Below, piece after piece: positions 39,293 to 46,079 of a stretch of DNA of 46,079 nucleotides. Location of the stretch: the NCBI RefSeq assembly GCF_017874035.1, contig NZ_JAGGKV010000037.1, positions 1-46,079 on the forward strand. The letters are read 5' to 3'. How positions within the stretch are numbered: position 1 is the stretch's first letter; every line of letters begins with the position of its first letter. Below the pieces are notes generated by a model, which was given only the letters and a program-made list of their open reading frames with translations, had not been told where the DNA came from and ran no database searches. Source of the DNA: Paenibacillus aceris. Lineage in GTDB: Bacteria > Bacillota > Bacilli > Paenibacillales > NBRC-103111. The position numbers were made by a program, and so were the translations under genes.

Positions 39293-41038
39293 ATGAATGT
39301 TCAAACTGAACCAAAGAGGTCAAAAGAAGAACTGATTGACAAGCTGATGAAGCCGGACCTGATCACAGGCTCCGAGATTTTGCTAAGAAGCTTATTGCTG
39401 GAGGGTGTGGACTGCGTCTTTGGATATCCGGGCGGCGCTGTTTTGTACATCTACGATGCGATGCATGGCTTTTCCGATTTTAACCACCTACTGACAAGAC
39501 ATGAGCAAGGAGCCATTCACGCTGCCGATGGATATGCACGTTCCACAGGCAAAGTTGGCGTATGTATCGCTACATCGGGGCCGGGGGCTACGAACCTCGT
39601 CACTGGGATAGCTACCGCATATATGGATTCAGTTCCTCTCGTCGTTATTACAGGGAACGTTGCAACAAACTTTATTGGTACGGATGCTTTCCAAGAGGCT
39701 GATATTACGGGGATTACAATGCCCATCACGAAACACAGCTACTTGGTAAGAGACGTAAACGATTTGCCGCGCATCATTCATGAAGCGTTCCATATTGCGA
39801 ACTCAGGTCGTAAAGGTCCGGTTCTCATTGACATACCAAAGGATGTCTCCGCTCATAAAACGATATTTAAACCAGTACAGGATGTAAACATCCGCGGCTA
39901 TAACCCAACGGTACAGCCGAACAAGCTGCAAGTCGACAAGCTGCTGAAAGCGATCGAAGAAGCAGAGCGTCCGGTAATCATTGCAGGTGGCGGCGTCGTA
40001 TACGCAGATGCATCCAAAGAATTGATCGAGTTCGTGAATGCTACGCAAATTCCGGTGGCAACAACGTTGCTCGGACTAAGCGGCTTCCCAAGCGCACATG
40101 AGCTATGGCTCGGCATGCCGGGAATGCACGGAACGTACACAGCGAACACTGCAATTCAGAATGCGGACCTCCTGATTTCCATCGGTTCGAGATTCGATGA
40201 CCGTGTGACGATGAATTTGAACGGTTTTGCTCCTAAAGTGAAAACCATCGCTCATATCGATGTGGATCCTGCGGAAATCGGCAAAAACGTGAAAACGGAC
40301 ATCCCGTGCGTTGGCGATGTGAAGGCTGTTCTGGCTTTGGCCAATCAGAAAGCTAAGCCTGCGAAGAGCGAAGCATGGATTGCTGAAGTTCAAGCCAACA
40401 AAGAGAAGTTCCCGCTGAAATACGGCGATACGGAAACAGAACTGAAACCGCAATTCGTTGTTGAAATGATTAGTGAGACGACGCAAGGTGAAGCGATCGT
40501 AACAACTGACGTGGGTCAACATCAAATGTGGGCTGCTCAGTTCTACAAGTTCAAAAACCCGCGCTCTCTCGTAACTTCCGGCGGACTTGGTACGATGGGC
40601 TTTGGCTTCCCTTCCGCGATCGGTGCACAAATGGGGAATCCGGATAAGCTGGTTGTTTCCATCAACGGCGACGGCGGCGTTCAAATGTGTGCGCAAGAGC
40701 TTGCCATCTGTGCCATTAACAACATCCCGGTGAAGATCGTTATTTTGAATAACCAAGTACTCGGTATGGTTCGTCAGTGGCAAGAAATCATTTATGAGAA
40801 CCGCTACAGCCACATCGATTTGGCTGGCAGCCCGGATTTCGTAAAACTTGCGGAAGCTTACGGCGTTAAGGGCTTGCGTGCTACGACGAAGGAAGAAGCA
40901 AGAAGCGCATGGCAGGAAGCGCTGGACACACCGGGGCCGGTTTTGATTGATTTCGTCGTACCAAAAGGAGAGAACGTATTCCCAATGGTTAAAGCAGGCG
41001 ATACAATTAGTGATATGTTAATGGGGGATTCGGAATGA
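39293..41038 (+). CDS. ilvB: acetolactate synthase large subunit
   Basis: A 581-residue ThDP-dependent acetohydroxyacid synthase catalytic subunit. It makes acetolactate (valine, leucine) and acetohydroxybutyrate (isoleucine). The PYR domain has GVDCVFGYPGGAVLYIYDAM and the catalytic Glu in LTRHEQGAIHAADG. The central domain follows (AGGGVVYADASKEL), and the ThDP motif is SINGDGGVQMCAQELAICAI with NNQVLGMVRQWQ near 480-492. ATG 39293 follows GAGGAGGATCACA; the open frame from 39263 belongs to the leader. It heads the operon and overlaps ilvN by 4 bp. Confidence 0.97.
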   Translation: MNVQTEPKRSKEELIDKLMKPDLITGSEILLRSLLLEGVDCVFGYPGGAVLYIYDAMHGFSDFNHLLTRHEQGAIHAADGYARSTGKVGVCIATSGPGATNLVTGIATAYMDSVPLVVITGNVATNFIGTDAFQEADITGITMPITKHSYLVRDVNDLPRIIHEAFHIANSGRKGPVLIDIPKDVSAHKTIFKPVQDVNIRGYNPTVQPNKLQVDKLLKAIEEAERPVIIAGGGVVYADASKELIEFVNATQIPVATTLLGLSGFPSAHELWLGMPGMHGTYTANTAIQNADLLISIGSRFDDRVTMNLNGFAPKVKTIAHIDVDPAEIGKNVKTDIPCVGDVKAVLALANQKAKPAKSEAWIAEVQANKEKFPLKYGDTETELKPQFVVEMISETTQGEAIVTTDVGQHQMWAAQFYKFKNPRSLVTSGGLGTMGFGFPSAIGAQMGNPDKLVVSINGDGGVQMCAQELAICAINNIPVKIVILNNQVLGMVRQWQEIIYENRYSHIDLAGSPDFVKLAEAYGVKGLRATTKEEARSAWQEALDTPGPVLIDFVVPKGENVFPMVKAGDTISDMLMGDSE

Positions 41039-41529
41039 TGACGACAACTAAACATACAGTTTCCGTACTCGTAAACAATCAGCCTGGTGTTCTGCAGCGA
41101 GTATCCGGTTTGTTCGGACGCAGGGGCTTTAATATTGAAAGTATTACTGTAGGGGAGTCCGAAGAACTCGGGCTTTCCCGGATGGTTATCGTAACAACGG
41201 GAGATGACAGCACGCTGGAGCAAATTTCCAAGCAGCTGTACAAACTGATTGACGTTATCAAAGTCGTCGACCTCAGCTCCAACCCAATGGTAGCCAGAGA
41301 GCTTGCACTCATTAAAGTAAATGCAGAACCGATCATGCGTCCTGAAATTCTCGGAATTGTAGAAACATTCCGTGCTGCGGTTGTCGATATTGGTCCAGCA
41401 TCAATTATCGTGCAAGTTGTGGGAGATTCAGATAAAATAGATGCAATGGTAGAATTGCTTCGTCCTTACGGCATCCGTGAGCTTTCCCGTACGGGAGCAA
41501 CGGCGATGATTCGTGGCTCAGTTAGATAA
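41035..41529 (+). CDS. ilvN: acetolactate synthase small (regulatory) subunit
   Basis: A 164-residue regulatory subunit that activates IlvB and confers feedback inhibition by valine. An ACT domain lies at residues 6-80 (TVSVLVNNQPGVLQRVSGLF, GRRGFNIESITVG) and the C-terminal domain at 85-160 (ELALIKVNAE, RPYGIRELSRTGATAMIRG). ATG 41035 overlaps the ilvB stop as ATGATGA, so translation is coupled. It is also called ilvH in Gram-positive bacteria. Confidence 0.96.
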   Translation: MMTTTKHTVSVLVNNQPGVLQRVSGLFGRRGFNIESITVGESEELGLSRMVIVTTGDDSTLEQISKQLYKLIDVIKVVDLSSNPMVARELALIKVNAEPIMRPEILGIVETFRAAVVDIGPASIIVQVVGDSDKIDAMVELLRPYGIRELSRTGATAMIRGSVR

Positions 41530-41566
41530 ACAATTATAATATGGCAATGTGAAAAAGTAGGTAAGC

Positions 41567-41683
41567 CTCCTTGAGTGGGGCTTTGAGCGGTGGACTCTTT
41601 AGCGCTTTAAAAGGCTGGTCGTTGATATACGTCAATTGCTTGGCCAAGCACCGGGGTAACCGTTGAAACACCCACTCAAGGGG
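41567..41683 (+). ncRNA. structured RNA candidate between ilvN and ilvC
   Basis: CTCCTTGAGTGGG (41567-41579) pairs with CCCACTCAAGGGG (41671-41683) in a 13-bp closing stem with one G-T pair, enclosing 91 nt. Inside, GCTT/AAGC, GGC/GCC and CGTTGA/TCAATTG can pair around TATACG, and CGGT (41588-41591) can pair with ACCG. It ends about 27 bp before the ilvC ribosome binding site. No T-box motif or terminator T run is present. No known riboswitch class was recognised. Confidence 0.6.
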
Positions 41684-41726
41684 TAGACAATACGGATTCA
41701 TCATATCAAAGGAGGATTTATACGAA

Positions 41727-42719
<993 letters not shown>

Positions 42720-42754
42720 TTTAACGTATTATTGAATCATATAGTTATTCATCC

Positions 42755-42796
42755 CACAGGGAGTGATTGAGGAGAATTTCCCAGTCACTCCCTGTG
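42755..42796 (+). other. strong hairpin just after ilvC
   Basis: CACAGGGAGTGA (42755-42766) pairs perfectly with TCACTCCCTGTG (42785-42796) around an 18-base loop. No T run follows, so it is unlikely to terminate transcription. In the B. subtilis ilv-leu operon a processed, stable ilvC mRNA is protected by a 3' stem-loop (from memory). This hairpin is in the right place for the same role. Confidence 0.6.
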
Positions 42797-42823
42797 AATA
42801 CTATGTAGACGAGTAAAAATTGG

Positions 42824-42944
42824 CGAGTGTACCTTTTAAACTTCGAAGAACAACCCAGTGGAGGGCTAAGTGTTTGTCGGAGGAGACAAATGCTGAAGAA
42901 CGGAACGGTCATTGGGCAGGTTTAGAAGTTTAATCGAACACTCG
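42824..42944 (+). ncRNA. structured RNA candidate between ilvC and leuA
   Basis: CGAGTGT (42824-42830) pairs with ACACTCG (42938-42944), and AAACTTC (42838-42844) with GAAGTTT (42925-42931), forming an interrupted closing stem. CCCA (42854-42857) pairs with TGGG (42913-42916). AGTGTTTGTC (42869-42878) pairs with GACAAATGCT around GGAGGA. The leuA ribosome binding site lies 10 bp after the element. It resembles the element before ilvC in layout: GTGGA, a short spacer, TA, a hairpin, then ACGG and AACGG. Confidence 0.6.
42890..42925 (+). CDS. possible 11-residue leader peptide before leuA
   Basis: ATG 42890 follows GGAGG (42879-42883) at ideal spacing and opens an 11-codon frame, MLKNGTVIGQV, ending TAG. 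Four of eleven residues are Leu, Val or Ile, and it lies within the structured leader of leuA. Ribosome movement here could alter the RNA fold. It may be chance; there is no other evidence of translation. Confidence 0.35.
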   Translation: MLKNGTVIGQV

Positions 42945-42964
42945 TAATCTTTTAGGAGGTGACC

Positions 42965-44515
42965 ATGGTGCGCAAAATCTACATCTTTGATACAACGCTC
43001 AGAGACGGAGAACAATCGCCAGGCGTGAACTTGAACACACAGGAGAAGGTCGAAATCGCGCTTCAACTTGAGAAGCTGGGTGTCGATCGGATGGAGGCCG
43101 GCTTCCCGGCTGCATCACCTGGTGACTTGGCAGGCGTTAATGCCGTAGCAAGAGCGGTCAAGAACGCCTCTGTGATCGGTCTGTCCCGCTCGAAGGAGAC
43201 GGACATCGAGGCTGTTCGTGAAGCGCTGCAGGGCGCTCAGGACCCATGTATTCATTTGTTTCTAGCGACGTCCCCGATCCATCGGAAGCATAAGCTGAAG
43301 ATGGAAAAGCACCAAGTGCTGGAGACAGCGGAAGCTGCGATTAAATATGCGAAGAAGTATTTCAGCAAAATCGAGTTTTCACTCGAGGATGCGGGCCGCA
43401 CGGAGCTTGATTTCATCGCAGAAGTAACGGCAATGGCAATCCGTGCCGGCGCTTCGGTCGTGAATATTCCAGATACAGTCGGTTATATGACACCGTACGA
43501 CTACGGGAATATTTTCAAAATGCTGAAGGACACGGTCCCAGGCATTGAGAAAATCCAGCTGAGCGCGCATTGCCATGACGACCTTGGCATGGCGACTGCT
43601 AACGCGCTAGCGGCGGTATTGAATGGTGCCGATCAAATCGAAGGCACCATCAACGGCATCGGCGAGCGAGCAGGGAACACCTCGATCGAAGAGGTCGTAC
43701 TGGCGCTGGAAACACGCCAGGACTTCTACCAAGCGAAAACTTCGCTTGTGTTGAACGAGATCTACCGCACCAGCCGTTTGGTCAGCAAGCTGACCGGCAT
43801 GGTGGTGCCAGGCAATAAAGCGATCGTCGGTGCTAACGCGTTCGCTCATGAGTCCGGCATCCATCAGGATGGGATGCTCAAAGAGAAAACGACCTACGAG
43901 ATTATTTCCCCTGAGACCATTGGGGTCAAGGAAAGTAAGCTCGTGATGGGTAAACACTCCGGGCGCCATGCGTTCCGCGAGAAGCTGATCGACCTCGGCT
44001 ACGACCTCGCAGACGAGCAAGTGAACGTGGCGTTCGGCAAGTTCAAGGATTTGGCTGACCGCAAGAAGCAGGTGGAAGACGAAGATATTCGCGCGCTGAT
44101 CGAAGAGAAATTGATCGAAACGCCGGAAATTTTTGCGCTTGGCACGCTTCAAGTGGCTTACGGCAACCAAATGACGCCAACAGCAACCGTGCACGTTCGC
44201 TTCCAAGACGGCAGTGAAGTGGCGGAAAGCGCTGTGGGCAACGGCTCTGTCGATGCTATTTACAACGCGATTGACAAAGCTACGAAGGAAGAAGTCGAGC
44301 TCGATGACTATTCCATTAAGTCTGTCTCTCACGGAAAAGATGCACTCGGCGAAGTGCATGTTGTGTTGAAACAGAACGACGTGTCCGTTCAAGGACGCGG
44401 CATCTCGACAGATATTCTCGAAGCAAGCGCCAAGGCTTACCTGGACGCTGTGAACAGACTCATTGATAAACGCAAAACCCCAACAAGCAACAGAAGCAAC
44501 GTTACGTTGATCTAA
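42965..44515 (+). CDS. leuA: 2-isopropylmalate synthase
   Basis: A 516-residue enzyme that condenses 2-ketoisovalerate with acetyl-CoA, the first committed step to leucine. The TIM-barrel domain has IFDTTLRDGEQSPGVNLNTQ, the SAHCHDDLGMATANALAAV metal and catalytic block and GANAFAHESGIHQDGMLKEK. The C-terminal LeuA regulatory domain spans about 390-505 (YGNQMTPTATVHVRFQDG, VVLKQNDVSVQGRGISTDIL) and confers leucine feedback. ATG 42965 follows AGGAGGTGACC. It ends the visible ilvB-ilvN-ilvC-leuA unit; a terminator-like hairpin follows, and leuB, leuC and leuD are not in the window. Confidence 0.97.
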   Translation: MVRKIYIFDTTLRDGEQSPGVNLNTQEKVEIALQLEKLGVDRMEAGFPAASPGDLAGVNAVARAVKNASVIGLSRSKETDIEAVREALQGAQDPCIHLFLATSPIHRKHKLKMEKHQVLETAEAAIKYAKKYFSKIEFSLEDAGRTELDFIAEVTAMAIRAGASVVNIPDTVGYMTPYDYGNIFKMLKDTVPGIEKIQLSAHCHDDLGMATANALAAVLNGADQIEGTINGIGERAGNTSIEEVVLALETRQDFYQAKTSLVLNEIYRTSRLVSKLTGMVVPGNKAIVGANAFAHESGIHQDGMLKEKTTYEIISPETIGVKESKLVMGKHSGRHAFREKLIDLGYDLADEQVNVAFGKFKDLADRKKQVEDEDIRALIEEKLIETPEIFALGTLQVAYGNQMTPTATVHVRFQDGSEVAESAVGNGSVDAIYNAIDKATKEEVELDDYSIKSVSHGKDALGEVHVVLKQNDVSVQGRGISTDILEASAKAYLDAVNRLIDKRKTPTSNRSNVTLI

Positions 44516-44540
44516 TCACTTAAGTCCACCGGACTACTGG

Positions 44541-44580
44541 ATAAGCACCTCACCTCCAAGCTAGAGGAGGGGTGCTTTCT
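44541..44580 (+). terminator. probable terminator of the ilv-leu operon
   Basis: AAGCACCTCACCTC pairs with GAGGAGGGGTGCTT around CAAGCTA (one mismatch region), and TTCT follows. The T tract is weak. Confidence 0.65.
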
Positions 44581-44606
44581 ACAAATGCGAAAGGATGCGT
44601 CCATTT

Positions 44607-45803
44607 ATGAAATATCGATTTTCTAAATCGCTAGAAGGTTTCTCATCCTCGGCGGTAAGAGAAATTCTCAAGCTGACACAAGGCAGCTCGATCATTTCTT
44701 TTGCCGGCGGATTGCCTGCTGAAGAGTTTTTCCCATTGGACGCGGTGAGTGAAGCGTTTAAACGAGTTGTCGGCGGCGGGAAGTCAGCGCTGCAGTATGG
44801 ATTGACCGAAGGGTATAAGCCGCTGCGCGAGTCCTTATGCAAACGGATGGCTGCCAAGAATATGATCGTCACACCAGACGAGATGCTGCTGACGACAGGT
44901 TCTCAGCAAGCGATCGATTTGTTGACGCGCGTATATATTGATGAAGGCGATGTCATTCTGGTAGAAAGACCTACGTACCTAGCGGCGATTCAAGTATTTC
45001 AAGCCAAAGGCGCCAAGATTTATTCCGTTGACAGCGATAACGACGGTATGATTCTTGAAGATTTGGCAGCAAAGGTTGCCGAGCACAATCCGAAGCTCGT
45101 TTATGTCATCCCGACATTTTCGAATCCGGCAGGCCGTGCTTGGAGCTTAGAGCGTCGTCAAGGGTTGCTGAATATTTGCCGCGAAGCGGACGTACTGATT
45201 CTTGAGGATGACCCATACGGGGAAATCCAATTTGATGAAAATGAAACGTACCCATCCATTTTCTCGCTTGGCGGTAAAGCCGAAGGCGGCAATGTGGTGT
45301 ACACGAGCACCTTCTCCAAAACGGTAGCGCCTGCTTTCCGGACAGGCTGGGTGATGGGGGACGAGAACTTGATTCGTCAAATTGCCCGTTTCAAACAATC
45401 GGCGGATCTGCACTCCAGTACGATTGATCAGCAAACACTGTATCATCTGCTTGAGCACTTCGATCTCGATGCACATATTTCATTAATCCGTGAGCAATAC
45501 TTGGATCGGATGAAATTCATGTCAGGCCTTTTGAAAGAGTTGAACTGGCCAGGTCTGAAGTGGGAAGAACCGAAGGGCGGCATGTTCATCTGGGTGGAGC
45601 TTCCGCCGCATATTCGCGCAGAGGATCTGCTGAAAATCGCGGTAAAAGAAGGCGTGGCTTTTGTTCCTGGGTCCACTTTTTATGCCGAGAATCCACAGTA
45701 CAACACAATGCGCCTGAACTACACGCATACAGATCGCGAGAACACGATTCTCGGTATGCAAAAGCTGGCGAAAGCCATGGAATCTTACTTACAAAGTGTA
45801 TAA
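44607..45803 (+). CDS. PLP-dependent aminotransferase (class I, AraT/LysN type)
   Basis: A 398-residue fold-type I aminotransferase without the N-terminal GntR domain of MocR regulators. It starts YRFSKSLEGFSSSAVREILK, has LQYGLTEGYKPLRESLCKRM, TGSQQAIDLLTRVYIDEGDV, PTFSNPAGRAWSLERRQGLL and ILEDDPYGEI, and the PLP-binding Lys in TSTFSKTVAPAFRTGW. Related enzymes are 2-aminoadipate, aromatic or branched-chain aminotransferases. The neighbouring ilv-leu genes hint at branched-chain amino acids, but substrate is not settled. ATG 44607 has AAGGA 11 bases before it; ATG 44595 is too close. Confidence 0.92.
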   Translation: MKYRFSKSLEGFSSSAVREILKLTQGSSIISFAGGLPAEEFFPLDAVSEAFKRVVGGGKSALQYGLTEGYKPLRESLCKRMAAKNMIVTPDEMLLTTGSQQAIDLLTRVYIDEGDVILVERPTYLAAIQVFQAKGAKIYSVDSDNDGMILEDLAAKVAEHNPKLVYVIPTFSNPAGRAWSLERRQGLLNICREADVLILEDDPYGEIQFDENETYPSIFSLGGKAEGGNVVYTSTFSKTVAPAFRTGWVMGDENLIRQIARFKQSADLHSSTIDQQTLYHLLEHFDLDAHISLIREQYLDRMKFMSGLLKELNWPGLKWEEPKGGMFIWVELPPHIRAEDLLKIAVKEGVAFVPGSTFYAENPQYNTMRLNYTHTDRENTILGMQKLAKAMESYLQSV

Positions 45804-45811
45804 AATAATCG

Positions 45812-45860
45812 GGGCTGCCTCATTAGGTCAGGAATGACCTAATGAGACAGCCCCATTTTC
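45812..45860 (+). terminator. intrinsic terminator of the aminotransferase gene
   Basis: GGGGCTGCCTCATTAGGTCA pairs with TGACCTAATGAGACAGCCCC around GGAA (one mismatch), and ATTTTCTTTTT follows. Confidence 0.88.
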
Positions 45861-45883
45861 TTTTTCCTATGTGAAGATGGAGC

Positions 45884-45965
45884 GAGAGGGAACGAGGATC
45901 CGCTATTCTCTAAGTAATGCGCATTTCCTCCAAGAAAGGGAAACTACGACCGCTATTCTGCCAAT
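45884..45965. repeat. half copy of the dispersed repeat (copy D)
   Basis: Only two direct modules are seen: GGGAACGAGGATCCGCTATT (about 45888) and GGGAAACTACGACCGCTATT (about 45938), about 51 bp apart as in the full copies. No inverted half follows before the window end, so it is truncated or diverged. The rest (45966-46079) shows no feature I can name. Confidence 0.6.
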
Positions 45966-46079
45966 GTAAGCTGACATGTAAGCTTTATCGGTTTGACCCC
46001 CTAATTCCGGAGAGTTACCAGTGTAAGAAACAGTAACCTTAGAATTACGTTAATTTGCGTTTGTTTCCGCTCGTTTCCT

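Noticed and set aside
41583..41666. 27-codon TTG frame within the RNA candidate before ilvC
   Set aside because: The GGGG run is only about 3 bases from the TTG, so translation is unlikely.

Overview
The window reads as chromosomal DNA of an endospore-forming Gram-positive bacterium, most likely Paenibacillus or a close relative (Paenibacillaceae). The basis is the gene set: alpha/beta-type SASP, a YjcZ-type sporulation peptide, GerP-family coat proteins, a complete gerA-type germination operon, an L20 leader with infC-rpmI-rplT, a leucine T-box in front of ilvB, and B. subtilis-like YvyE, YfkK, YtqA and YtqB homologues. Ribosome binding sites are strong (AGGAGG type), and TTG, GTG and even ATT starts are used. 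I saw no rRNA or tRNA genes, no CRISPR array, no prophage and no intact transposase.

Layout. 1-95 is the 3' end of a group II intron. 184-5773 holds a membrane protein, a fragment of a DUF559-like gene, a dehydrogenase fused to a PilZ domain, pgi, a YigZ/YvyE protein, a TetR regulator and a YfkK-like small protein. 5880-10840 is a sporulation-flavoured block: a Gly/Phe-rich protein, five gerP-type genes in two converging groups, an Hsp20 protein, a SASP, a GtrA plus GT2 pair and a tiny YjcZ-like gene with a sigma-K-like promoter. 11059-13769 holds a VOC protein, an ArsR/DUF2087 regulator and the menaquinone (futalosine) genes mqnB-mqnD. 14341-23742 holds a hydroxyacid dehydrogenase, an RluA-type pseudouridine synthase, two large unusual or unassigned proteins (one an alpha/beta hydrolase fused to a SARP-like DNA-binding region), a B12-binding radical SAM protein, a PNPOx-like protein and an atypical IMP dehydrogenase. 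23931-31146 holds manA, the tRNA wobble-modification pair mnmM/mnmL separated by a cytochrome c lipoprotein, a WGxxGxxG-type surface protein, trmB, a UgtP-like glycosyltransferase and a PAP2 phosphatase. 31961-34572 holds a membrane glycosyltransferase and infC-rpmI-rplT. 34847-38775 is a gerKA-gerKC-gerKB-type operon on the minus strand. 38846-44515 is ilvB-ilvN-ilvC-leuA behind a sigma-A promoter and T-box, followed by a PLP aminotransferase.

The most interesting unexplained signals are non-coding. (i) A dispersed intergenic repeat of about 185 bp (14009-14190, 28061-28245, 34647-34830, and a half copy at 45884-45965) is built from two direct and two inverted copies of a GGGAACTAC-type module spaced about 51 bp apart. 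(ii) Two structured RNA candidates sit immediately before ilvC (41567-41683) and leuA (42824-42944), inside the ilv-leu operon and distinct from the T-box. They appear to share an internal layout, and the second holds a tiny BCAA-rich ORF with a good ribosome binding site. (iii) A gene-free stretch of about 800 bp at 31147-31960 contains a foldable segment. Among proteins, the dehydrogenase-PilZ fusion and the hydrolase-SARP fusion stand out.

All assignments come from reading the sequence and from remembered family knowledge. No database search or folding program was run.
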